Origin: Halococcus salifodinae DSM 8989
GTDB lineage: Archaea > Halobacteriota > Halobacteria > Halobacteriales > Halococcaceae
DNA length: 64,000 nucleotides
Assembly (NCBI RefSeq): GCF_000336935.1
Contig: NZ_AOME01000051.1
Span: 160,918-224,917, forward strand
Reading direction: 5' to 3'
Shown: positions 44,421 to 52,133 of the stretch, one piece after another
How positions within the stretch are numbered: the first letter of the stretch is position 1
How the letters are laid out: every line of letters begins with the position of its first letter
The notes under the pieces: generated by a model
The model's input: only the letters and a program-made list of their open reading frames with translations
Told to the model about the DNA's origin: nothing
Databases searched by the model: none
Program-made: the position numbers and the translations under genes

Positions 44421-45188
44421 CTACCACCGTGTGCCGTCCGACCGAAGCCCGGTGAGCGCACCGCGCACCCGCTGCCACAGCGGTTCCAGAACCGGGTTCG
44501 CCCCGATACCGAGATACGCGCGCTGCGGACGGTACTCACCGGTCCGAACGAGGTGGAGTGCGATCGCGGTCGCGCGGTGGTTGCCGTCGGCGATCGATGG
44601 CGGTCCGCTGCCGCGACGCTTCGTGAGGACGAGCGGGCCGAGGCGGTCGCCGTCGGCGAGCGTTTCGGCCATCGAACACACCCGCTCGACGTCCACTCCC
44701 GTCTCGGCTTCGAGCGCCGCCCGATCGCCCGCAGCGATGCGTCGCGCCCCATCGACGAGGTCGCCGCTCGGCGCAAGCGCACGCCAGCCGAGACGGTCGG
44801 GACCGTCCACGAACTGAAGCCGCTCGAACTCCGCCCGACGGAGCGTGATGCGCGCCCACTCGACTGGCTGCGCTCGCCAGAGGAAGGCAGCGGCCCCGGG
44901 TTTTCGCTGGAGCAGCGCGTCGAGCGCCTCGTCGTCGTCGAGCGCCCCGACCCCTCGATCGTCGAGTGTGTTCTCCGGCCGGTCGTCGAACGCGCTCTCC
45001 GACTGGTCGCCATGGTCGTCGTGGTCTTCGTGGTCGTCGACTGCACCGGTCCCTGGCACGGCGACCGTTCGTTTTCGCGTTTCAGCGGCGAGCCAGTAGT
45101 CGATGACTACGCGCTCCGGGACCTGCTCACCCGTCCACGACGCGCTGTCGGAAACCACGACCCGGTATTGGCCTTCGTCGGGCTTCAA
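44421..45188 (-). CDS. ParB/sulfiredoxin-like domain protein, function unknown
   Basis: 255 residues if the TTG at 45188 (overlapping the methyltransferase stop as TTGA) is used; a GTG at codon 11 is an alternative. The C-half has LGPLVLTKRRGSGPPSIADGNHRATAIALHL, a pattern like the DGNHR/DG.HR signature of the ParB/Srx superfamily. The N-half is acidic and includes an Asp/His-rich loop (about 50-75). It could bind DNA or nucleotides. Its position at the end of the PTPS/glycosyltransferase/methyltransferase run suggests a role there. Confidence 0.65.
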   Translation of the reverse strand: MKPDEGQYRVVVSDSASWTGEQVPERVVIDYWLAAETRKRTVAVPGTGAVDDHEDHDDHGDQSESAFDDRPENTLDDRGVGALDDDEALDALLQRKPGAAAFLWRAQPVEWARITLRRAEFERLQFVDGPDRLGWRALAPSGDLVDGARRIAAGDRAALEAETGVDVERVCSMAETLADGDRLGPLVLTKRRGSGPPSIADGNHRATAIALHLVRTGEYRPQRAYLGIGANPVLEPLWQRVRGALTGLRSDGTRW

Positions 45189-46093
45189 CGCTCCGCCGGA
45201 ATCCGACCGAGCACGTCGAGCTGGTGGGCGACATAGGTCAGTTCGCCACGGTCGATCTGCCGGTGACGCGCGGCGGTCCAGCCAGCGAGCGTCGTCGGGT
45301 CGAACCGCCCCGTTTCGTCGAGCGCGCCGGCGATCGTGTCCACGATGTACCGGAGGAAGAACGTCTCGTCGTCGGGGTATTCTCCCGATCGGGGGTGGAC
45401 CACCCAGTCGGAGCCGCCAGCGGCGAGTACCGTGTCAGTCTTGCTTGCACGGGCGAGGAGGTGGCGGCCGGCGTGGCTGTCGCCGCCGTCGTCGATGTGG
45501 GCGTGAAAGGCCCGCTCGATCCTCGTGTCGAGGTCGGGATCCACAGGTGGGGAGAGGATCGTTCCGCCGTCGAAGGTGATCGGGAAGTACCAGCAGCCGC
45601 CGGGACGGAGCCCGGCGCGGAGGGCGTCGAACGCGCGCCGAGCGTCGAACAGGTCGAGGAACGCCTGGCCGACCAGCAGGTCCCACGTGCTGGTCTCGAC
45701 GTACTCGAAGGCGTCCGCAACCGCGAACTCGAGATCGACCCACTGCTCGTCGCCCTCGATGCGAAGCCCGTCGTCGATTTCGGCGGCTTCGTAACCCGCG
45801 TCGGTGACCCACTGCGGCAGGCGTTCGCGGGCGGCGTCGATGTTCGTCGCCTCGCGGTCGACCAGGGTGTACTCGACGGCAGCGGGGAGCACGTCGCGTT
45901 CGACGAGGCGTTTGAGCGTTGCGCCGATCCCCGCACCGACGTCGAGCACGCGGAGCGGTCGCTCGCCCCGCTTTTCGTCGATTCTCTCCACTTCCGTGGC
46001 TAGCCGATCGAGCACCTGGCGGTCGAGTGCACGATCGTCGACCGTCCGCTTCGCGGCGAGGTACCGCTGGAACTTCCCGTCAGTGTTCGACAC
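45185..46093 (-). CDS. SAM-dependent methyltransferase
   Basis: 302 residues from the GTG at 46093 (MSNTDGKFQRYLAAKRTVDD); a longer start to 46183 is possible but overlaps the glycosyltransferase gene more. Motif I VLDVGAGIGATL is at about 51-62, motif II VEYTLVDRE and a later DLLVGQAFLDLFD segment follow. Class I fold. Substrate unknown. It ends in a TTGA-type overlap with the ParB-like gene and starts inside the last bases of the glycosyltransferase gene. Confidence 0.82.
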   Translation of the reverse strand: MSNTDGKFQRYLAAKRTVDDRALDRQVLDRLATEVERIDEKRGERPLRVLDVGAGIGATLKRLVERDVLPAAVEYTLVDREATNIDAARERLPQWVTDAGYEAAEIDDGLRIEGDEQWVDLEFAVADAFEYVETSTWDLLVGQAFLDLFDARRAFDALRAGLRPGGCWYFPITFDGGTILSPPVDPDLDTRIERAFHAHIDDGGDSHAGRHLLARASKTDTVLAAGGSDWVVHPRSGEYPDDETFFLRYIVDTIAGALDETGRFDPTTLAGWTAARHRQIDRGELTYVAHQLDVLGRIPAER

Positions 46094-47219
46094 GATCCAC
46101 CGTCCCAGCCTGGTTCCGGCACTGTGATCCTCCCATCGATTCGGTGTCGCCCGCAACGAACCCGTCGAGAAACGCTCGAACACGGTCGGTGGTCTCGGCC
46201 CACATCGGCCACGTCTCGTATCGATCGTGGGCCGCTTTGCCCATCTCAGCCAGGCGTTCGCGGTCGGTTTCGAGCGTTCGGACGGCGTGCGCTACCGCAC
46301 CGGGATCACCGGGGCGGAGCAAGAATCCGGTCTCGCCGTGGGTGACGACCGATCGTGCGCCGCCGGCGGTCGTGGCGAGCGCCGGCAGCCCGAAACTCAT
46401 CCCTTCGAGGTACGCGATCCCGAACCCCTCGTGGGTCGAGGGCATCGCGAGCACGTGACTCTCGTGGAGAACGTCCCGCAGCGCGCCGTCCGGGAGTTCG
46501 CCCGCGAACGTCACGCGGTCGTCGACGCCGAGCCCGGCGACCAGCCGGCGGATCGACGAGGCGTATCTCGGGTTCGCATCCGGGCTCCCGACGACCTGAA
46601 GTCGCCAACGTTCGCTGGGAAGTCGTGAAAGCCCTTCGATCAGGGTGTGAAGCCCCTTGCGGGGAACGAGACTGCCGAGGAAGACCACGCGGAGCGGCCC
46701 CGATTCCCGGGCAGGGGCTTCGATCGCAGCCGGGTCGATGGCGGGATCGAACCGGTCGCCCGCCGGCGGCGCGACCATCGTTTCGGCCGTGGTGAGGTCT
46801 TCAACCGTTTCGCGCGTCGCTTCGCTGTTGCAGATCGCGCCGTCGACGCTGGCGAGGTAGCGGCGCTCGACCGCGCGGTACAGCCGCTTCGCGGGGCGTG
46901 GATGGGTCTCGCTGCTGCGGAGGTGGTGGACGATAGTCACGATCGGGATGTCGCGCCTGGCGCGCAACCGGGCGTTGAGCCCGACGAGCGAAGGGTGAGC
47001 GAGCTCGTCCTGAAGCAGGACATCGACGGGAGCGTCGATCCAGTCGAGCAGCCGTGTCGAGAGGCCGTCGAGCAGCCCACGTGCGTAGTCGCGCCACGGG
47101 AGTTCGACGATCTCGACACGATCGCCCCGATCGCGAAGGCCCTCGACGAGCTTGCGGTCGTACCGGAACCCGCCGGTGTTGGTGTCGAGGTCGCCGTAGC
47201 ACACCAGGCCGACGTTCAT
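46080..47219 (-). CDS. GT4-family glycosyltransferase
   Basis: 379 residues from the ATG at 47219 (MNVGLVCYGDLDTNTGG). Two Rossmann domains; VVFLGSLVPRKGLHTLIEGL and the acidic pair EGFGIAYLEGMSFGLPALAT (about 265-285) are the GT4 signature of nucleotide-sugar binding. It lies 16 bases after the PTPS-like gene, in the same direction, so it is probably in one transcript. Acceptor unknown. The usual guess would be a lipid or S-layer glycan, but the neighbour is a pterin-type enzyme. Confidence 0.85.
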   Translation of the reverse strand: MNVGLVCYGDLDTNTGGFRYDRKLVEGLRDRGDRVEIVELPWRDYARGLLDGLSTRLLDWIDAPVDVLLQDELAHPSLVGLNARLRARRDIPIVTIVHHLRSSETHPRPAKRLYRAVERRYLASVDGAICNSEATRETVEDLTTAETMVAPPAGDRFDPAIDPAAIEAPARESGPLRVVFLGSLVPRKGLHTLIEGLSRLPSERWRLQVVGSPDANPRYASSIRRLVAGLGVDDRVTFAGELPDGALRDVLHESHVLAMPSTHEGFGIAYLEGMSFGLPALATTAGGARSVVTHGETGFLLRPGDPGAVAHAVRTLETDRERLAEMGKAAHDRYETWPMWAETTDRVRAFLDGFVAGDTESMGGSQCRNQAGTVDRVEH

Positions 47220-47235
47220 GATCCCGTGTCGGCGC

Positions 47236-47613
47236 TCACACCGACTCCTCGTAGGCGGCCCACGCGTCGTCGTCCTCGTGGATCGTGACCGTGAGCGTCG
47301 AGAGGTGGTCGGTGTCGAGTTCGTCGGCCGCGAGCTTCCAGACGACGCGGGCGAAGTGCTCGACGCTCGGGTTGTGGCTCTCGAACATCGGCTGGTCGTT
47401 GAGCAGCGCGTCCTCATAGCGTGCTCGGATCTCGGCGAGCACCGCTTCGACCGCCTCGATGTCGACGAGGTAGTCGTCCTCGTCGAGTTCGGGGCCCGCG
47501 AGCGTGAGTTCGGCCTCGTAGTGATGGGAGTGGACCTCGCCCTCAGGCCCGGGGTCAGGAACCGTGAGGTAGTGCTGGGCGATGAAGTCATCCCTCACGC
47601 TAACCGTGTACAT
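47236..47613 (-). CDS. 6-Pyruvoyl-tetrahydropterin synthase/QueD family protein
   Basis: 125 residues from the ATG at 47613 (MYTVSVRDDF); an ATG at 47637 is the longer option, but a TATA-like element sits 22-31 bases before 47613. Zinc-ligand histidines are visible in FIAQHYLTV (His14) and HSHHYE. The usual catalytic Cys between these motifs is absent; the segment PGPEGEVHSHH has Glu instead, as in PTPS-III types. The product may be a modified pterin or deazapurine precursor. First gene of the run PTPS-GT4-methyltransferase-ParB-like. Confidence 0.83.
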   Translation of the reverse strand: MYTVSVRDDFIAQHYLTVPDPGPEGEVHSHHYEAELTLAGPELDEDDYLVDIEAVEAVLAEIRARYEDALLNDQPMFESHNPSVEHFARVVWKLAADELDTDHLSTLTVTIHEDDDAWAAYEESV

Positions 47614-47634
47614 ACCACTCGCAGGATTGCCTGA

Positions 47635-47644
47635 CATAAATATC
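47635..47644 (-). promoter_or_regulatory. TATA-like element of the PTPS-like gene
   Basis: GATATTTATG on the minus strand, 22-31 bases upstream of the ATG at 47613, supports a leaderless transcript from there. Confidence 0.45.
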
Positions 47645-47649
47645 GTCGC

Positions 47650-48178
47650 GCCGCGGAAGCGGCTGCGGCGGCAGGGCGGTGGCGGTTGCGAAGCGGTAGC
47701 GGTTACGCGGTGGCGGTTGCGGGGCGGACTTGGCGTCTCGACGAGCGCCGGAGCACGCTTCGCGCGTGGTTCGAGGGAGCGAAGCTCCCTCGTCATCACG
47801 AAAGGCGCGAAACGCCTTTCGAACGACTCCGAACCCTCGTTCACCTTCGGCTCACGAGAACGCAGCAAGTCGAAGCTCAGGAGGGCTCCGCTCTCCTGGC
47901 GTCTCGTGTGAGTGAAACGAGCACGAGGCTTGTCGGAGGTTTCTCTGACAGCGGATGAAGGGCGAGCGACGGGCGGTGCGAACGAAGTGAGCACCGCCGA
48001 ACGCACGAACGGGGAGGAACGACCCGTGAGCGAACGGAGTGAGCGCGCGCCGAGGGCTTCGGTGGTGTTGTGCAGAGGCGGGGCGGTTACGGAGGCGAGG
48101 CGGTTGCGGCGAGCGCCAGGAGTCCTGCCGCGACCAAACGAGCAACGCGAGTGACCGAGTGGAGTGAGGGGGCGCACT
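47650..48178. repeat. Mosaic hairpin repeat region, copy 1
   Basis: No convincing gene. Several perfect hairpins occur in series: CGAGGGAGC-GAA-GCTCCCTCG, CGAAAGGCG-CGAAA-CGCCTTTCG and GGCGGTGC..GCACCGCC. Two copies of CGGTGGCGGTTGCG (47677, 47708) precede them. Blocks TGGCGTCTCGACGAGCGC (47731-47748), GCGGATGAAGGGCGAGC (47951-47967) and GAGGGCTTCGG(T/C)GGTG (48052-48067) recur in the same order at 55085-55440. The GAGCGAACGGAGTGAGCG-type runs look like structured, non-coding intergenic repeats. Confidence 0.65.
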
Positions 48179-48188
48179 CCCCCCCCCC
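48179..48188. repeat. Homopolymer of ten C
   Basis: A C10 run just before the GH2-like gene. Since the contig carries a 454-type adaptor at its end, the length of such a homopolymer is unreliable. The chosen start of the next gene lies downstream of it, so the coding frame is not affected. Confidence 0.8.
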
Positions 48189-48241
48189 TTGCAAAAAGGT
48201 TCAACGCAAAGGCTATGATCGCGGCGTGCCCGGCTCGAACC

Positions 48242-49918
48242 ATGAAACTCGGGGAGTGGGAGGCTGCGGCCGTCGATCCGGGGGAAGGGCCACCGACCAC
48301 CGACGAGTGGGTCGCGGTCGATTCGCTGCGTCCGTCACGCTTCGCTGGCGAGCACGCCGTCGCCTACCGGACGTCGTTCGCGGATCCACGCGATGGGGCG
48401 GGTCGAGCGCTGCTCGAACTCCACGGACTCTCCCCTCGCGGACGGGTCTGGCTGAACGGCGACTTCTATGGCACGCACGACACCCCCTTCACGCCGTTCC
48501 GATCGGTGTTCGAGCCCGCCGACAGGAACGAACTCCTCGTCGAGTGTCGAACTCCCGAAAACCGACTGGACGATGCCGGGGAAACGTCGCCGGCGAACGA
48601 GCCAACGATCCCCGGCGTCCGACGAGCGAGCGTCGAACCCACCCCCGAGAACGTCATCACCGACCTCACGATTCGTCACTACGACACCGACGACGGCTCG
48701 GGCGTCAACGCGATCGTCACCGTCGATGCGGGCACCGATCTCCGCGATCGAATCGAGCTTTCGCTTCGATCGGCAGACACGGATGGAATGAGTGCGCTGA
48801 GCCATGTGGGCGTTACTGCCGACGCGGGCGATCGCGTGACCGTCCGCGGCCAGCTCACCGTCCGCGACCCCGACCGGTGGTGGCCACGCGGGTTCGGCGC
48901 GCAGAACCGCTACACCGTCCACGCCGCGCTCGACGAGAGCGAGCGGACCGCCACGACTGGATTTCAAACGGTCGAGAGTCGCTCCGACGGAATCGTCGTC
49001 AACGGCACCCGGGTTCCGATCCGGGGACTGTGTGTGCGATCGCCCACCCCCGAAACGGTCGAGCGCGCGCTCGCAGCGAACGCGACTCTCGTCCGTCCCG
49101 TGGGTGCGGTTCCGCCGCCCGCGTTCTACGACGCTGCCGACGAGGCGGGGCTGCTCATCTGCCAGGACGTCCCGCTCGATCCCGGCGGACTCGACGTCGA
49201 GCGGCCGCGACGAGTCGCCCGCACTCTCGGCGGCGCGTACGGCCACCACCCGAGCCTCGCAGGGTTCGGCGTCCGCGACGACGCCGCACGCTTCGAATCG
49301 ATCGACGACGAGGGTGATCGCTACGTCCTGCGTGCAACCAGTGGTGGTGATCCTGCAGCGACCGCGACGGCGGCTGCGGAAGCGTTGCCGAACGACGTTC
49401 CCGCCTTCGTCTTTCCCGGCTTCGATGCTGGCCCCGAAGAGGTGTCGAGCCCGACTGCGTGGCTGCTCGACGGCTACGCCGGTGCTGACGATCCGCTGGA
49501 TGCCGGCACACACACCCGCTACGTCGTTCCCGGGGCGGACGCGGACGAACGTGCCGAACGCGCCGGACACGCACTCGAACGACTCCGGGAGTCGGGCCGT
49601 CCGATCGTCACGGCGCTCCCGCCAGCGACGGACGATAACGACACCGATCCGATCGAGACCGCCTTCGCGCCGGTGAAAGCGTTTCTCGACGAGTCCACGC
49701 CGGGTGAAACCCGCGCCGTCGTGGTGAACGACACTCCCGAACCGGCAACGGGTGACCTCGCGTGGACGGCCGGCGACGCCGATGGGGCGCTGTCGGTCGA
49801 AATCGGCCCGCTCTCGCGGGACACGGTCGGCGAGATCGACGTGCCGATCGAGGCACACCGTGTCGAACTGTCCCTGTCGATCGACGATCACGTGGTGACC
49901 ACAACAGTCGATCGGTAG
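48242..49918 (+). CDS. Degenerate glycoside hydrolase family 2-like protein
   Basis: 558 residues from the ATG at 48242; an ATG at 48215 nine codons earlier is possible. The N-terminal jelly-roll-like part (RGRVWLNGDFYGTHDTPFTPF) and the Ig-like part with RWWPRGFGAQNRYTVHA match GH2 beta-galactosidase/mannosidase proteins. In the barrel part, FYDAADEAGLLICQD is recognisable, but the acid/base Glu region normally WxxxNE is AGFGVRDD, and no second catalytic Glu is seen; the barrel is shortened. It may be a non-catalytic sugar-binding relative. No signal peptide. No partner gene is linked. Confidence 0.68.
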   Translation: MKLGEWEAAAVDPGEGPPTTDEWVAVDSLRPSRFAGEHAVAYRTSFADPRDGAGRALLELHGLSPRGRVWLNGDFYGTHDTPFTPFRSVFEPADRNELLVECRTPENRLDDAGETSPANEPTIPGVRRASVEPTPENVITDLTIRHYDTDDGSGVNAIVTVDAGTDLRDRIELSLRSADTDGMSALSHVGVTADAGDRVTVRGQLTVRDPDRWWPRGFGAQNRYTVHAALDESERTATTGFQTVESRSDGIVVNGTRVPIRGLCVRSPTPETVERALAANATLVRPVGAVPPPAFYDAADEAGLLICQDVPLDPGGLDVERPRRVARTLGGAYGHHPSLAGFGVRDDAARFESIDDEGDRYVLRATSGGDPAATATAAAEALPNDVPAFVFPGFDAGPEEVSSPTAWLLDGYAGADDPLDAGTHTRYVVPGADADERAERAGHALERLRESGRPIVTALPPATDDNDTDPIETAFAPVKAFLDESTPGETRAVVVNDTPEPATGDLAWTAGDADGALSVEIGPLSRDTVGEIDVPIEAHRVELSLSIDDHVVTTTVDR

Positions 49919-49991
49919 CGGCGGATCGGCGGTGTGGGGAAGTCGGCGACGCACCACCCATGGTACTTGTTTACAGACTGTCGTGACCGCA

Positions 49992-50033
49992 ACGTTTAAA
50001 CCCGTTCTGGCAGTACGTGCAGATACCAGAACG
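49992..50033 (+). promoter_or_regulatory. TATA region and inverted repeat in the leader of the coiled-coil gene
   Basis: ACGTTTAAA (49992-50000) is TATA-like. CGTTCTGG (50003-50010) pairs with CCAGAACG (50026-50033), perfect 8-base arms around 15 bases. A further imperfect stem-loop (AGAACGCC..GGCGTTTCT) follows. The gene starts at 50157, so a leader of about 120 bases with structure is predicted, unlike the mostly leaderless neighbours. Confidence 0.45.
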
Positions 50034-50156
50034 CCGCTGGCGTTTCTGTGGGATCGCACGCACACCGAAATGATACGGGCTTCTCCTCACCAGCCGACAG
50101 CGACCGACCGGGAGCGGCGACCACGGACGCCAGCGCGACTGGAATCGTAACGAACC

Positions 50157-51047
50157 ATGCCAAGCACAATCGAACAATCAGCGAACGTTGAACTCACCGA
50201 CGACGACCTCGACAGCGACTCGAAAGGCAAACTGATCAAACTCGCCGGCAAGCTCCGCGACCGGCGCAACGACCTCAATCAGATGGCCTCCGAGCGCGCC
50301 TCCAAGCGCGACGACCTCAACGCCAAGACCCGCGAGAAGGTCGACGCCGCCCAAGAGCACCGCGAGCAGCGCGACGAGCTCAACGATCAGGTACAGGAGC
50401 ACAAGTCCAAACGCAACGAGCTCAACGCCGAGGCCAACGAGCTGTTCGACGAGGTCGACGACATGAAGTCCGACCTCGAACTCGACGAGGGCAAGGACCT
50501 CGACGAGCTCGAATCCGAGATCGAGGACCTCGAGTTCAAACAGCAGACCGAAGTGCTCTCCAGCGAGGACGAGCGCGAGCTGATCGAGAAGATCGAGAAC
50601 AAACGCGAGGAGTACCGACAGCGACAGGAGGCCCTCGACGACACCGACGGGCTCGAAGAGATCAAGGCCGAGGCCGAGGAGGTCCGTGCGGAGGCCTCCG
50701 AACACCACGAGAAGGTCACCGAGCTCGCCGACGAGGCCCAGGAGCACCACAACCAGATGATCGAGGCCTACCGCGAGGCCGACGACGTCCGCGACGAGGC
50801 CGACGAGTGGCACGAGAAGTTCGTCGAGGCCCAGGAGGCCGCCGACCGCCACCACGAGGACTTCGTCGAGGTCCAGAAGCGCTTGCGCGAGATGGACAAA
50901 GAGGAAGAAGAGGAGCGCAAATCCGAGCGCGACAAGAAGCGCGAGGAGGCCGAAGCCGAGGCCGAGGAGATCTACGAGCAGTTCAAGCAGGGCGAGACCC
51001 TCGACACCGAGGACCTGATGAAGCTGCAGAAAGCGGGCAAGCTCTAA
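50157..51047 (+). CDS. Coiled-coil protein of the archaeal Asp/Glu-rich type
   Basis: 296 residues, almost entirely charged heptads (KRDDLNAKTREKVDAAQEHREQRDELND ... DEADEWHEKFVEAQEA) from about 25 to 270. There are no cysteines and no membrane segment. A short acidic C-terminus (TLDTEDLMKLQKAGKL) is conserved in archaeal relatives as I recall them, but no function is assigned. A structural or scaffold role is likely. Encoded codon usage is strongly biased to GAG/GAC, suggesting high expression. SppA follows 94 bases later. Confidence 0.75.
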   Translation: MPSTIEQSANVELTDDDLDSDSKGKLIKLAGKLRDRRNDLNQMASERASKRDDLNAKTREKVDAAQEHREQRDELNDQVQEHKSKRNELNAEANELFDEVDDMKSDLELDEGKDLDELESEIEDLEFKQQTEVLSSEDERELIEKIENKREEYRQRQEALDDTDGLEEIKAEAEEVRAEASEHHEKVTELADEAQEHHNQMIEAYREADDVRDEADEWHEKFVEAQEAADRHHEDFVEVQKRLREMDKEEEEERKSERDKKREEAEAEAEEIYEQFKQGETLDTEDLMKLQKAGKL

Positions 51048-51141
51048 ACCGATTCGACGCGACGTTTTGTGATCGTAGCCGCCGCAGCGACCGCTACACG
51101 ACGAGCGAACCCTTAATCCCTCCCGCCCTCCGAACGGCGGT

Positions 51142-52056
51142 ATGACGGATCACCGATCCCGACAGCGAGCGCTCGGCGGTATCGTTGCGGGCGCGACCGC
51201 GGGTGCCGGCGTGTGGGGGACGATCAAGCGGTTCCGTTCGCAGGTCAGCGACGGCTACGACGTCGCCGAGGTCGCGGTCGAGGGGCCGATCACGCGCGAG
51301 GGGAGTCGCCTTCCGAGCAGCGGACAGAGTTCGACTCCCGCGGACAAGGTGGTCGCGGAGATCGAACGCGCCGACGAGGACCCCAACGTCCGGGCGCTGA
51401 TCGTGAAGCTCAACACGCCCGGCGGCGAGGTGCTCCCGAGCGAGGACATCCGACTCGCTGTCGAGCGGTTCTCAGGCCCGACGATCGCGTACGCGACCGA
51501 CACCTGCGCGAGCGGTGGATACTGGATCGCGAGCGGCTGTGACGAGCTCTGGGCGCGCGAGGCCAGCATCGTCGGCTCGATCGGCGTCCGTGGCTCGAAC
51601 GTGAACGCCAAGGGGCTGGGCGACAAGCTCGGCCTCGAATACCAGCCACTCAACGCCGGCGAGTACAAGGACGCCGGCTTCCCGTTGAAAGAGCCCGAGG
51701 AAGAGGATCAAGAGTACCTTCAGGGGATCGTCGACGACTACTACGAGACGTTCGTCAAGCGAGTCGCAGAGGGGCGCGGGCTCGACGAGGAGACGGTCCG
51801 CGACACCGAAGCACGGGTCTATCTGGGCACCGACGCCAACGAGAACGGGCTCGTCGACGAGCTCGGCACCCGCGAGGACATCGAGGACGAACTCGCCGAC
51901 CGGCTCGACACCCGCGAGGTCACCGTCGAGGAGTTCGAACCCCAACAGAACTTCCTCGAACGGCTCCGGGCGGAGTCCCAGGGCGTGGCGTATGCCTTCG
52001 GCGCGGGCGTCGCGGGCGCGGTCGGCGTCGACGAGGAGTTTCGACTCCGGCTGTAG
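51142..52056 (+). CDS. sppA: Signal peptide peptidase SppA, S49 family
   Basis: 304 residues. The serine nucleophile is in TCASGGYWIAS (about 118) and the Lys base in NAGEYKDAGFPLK (about 174), the S49 Ser-Lys dyad of SppA. LNTPGGEVLPSEDI and SIVGSIGVRG are also conserved. The N-terminal hydrophobic segment is weak (about residues 12-25), so membrane anchorage is uncertain. It cleaves leftover signal peptides. TATA-like TTAATCC lies about 27 bases before the ATG. Confidence 0.9.
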   Translation: MTDHRSRQRALGGIVAGATAGAGVWGTIKRFRSQVSDGYDVAEVAVEGPITREGSRLPSSGQSSTPADKVVAEIERADEDPNVRALIVKLNTPGGEVLPSEDIRLAVERFSGPTIAYATDTCASGGYWIASGCDELWAREASIVGSIGVRGSNVNAKGLGDKLGLEYQPLNAGEYKDAGFPLKEPEEEDQEYLQGIVDDYYETFVKRVAEGRGLDEETVRDTEARVYLGTDANENGLVDELGTREDIEDELADRLDTREVTVEEFEPQQNFLERLRAESQGVAYAFGAGVAGAVGVDEEFRLRL

Positions 52057-52133
52057 ATCAGCTGCGAACCGTGTTCCGAAACACGGCCGGGTCATGACGC
52101 ACGTTTTTATTCGACGACGCCATCGAACCGGGC

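Noticed and set aside
43557..45236. 559-residue plus-strand open frame
   Set aside because: Antisense to GTP cyclohydrolase III and the ParB-like gene, both of which are better supported.
47650..48178. CRISPR array or tandem repeat in the hairpin-rich gap
   Set aside because: Repeats are not evenly spaced and have no unique spacers; the structure is a mosaic of hairpins.
48335..50065. 576-residue minus-strand open frame
   Set aside because: Opposite the GH2-like gene and extending across its promoter; no recognisable domain.
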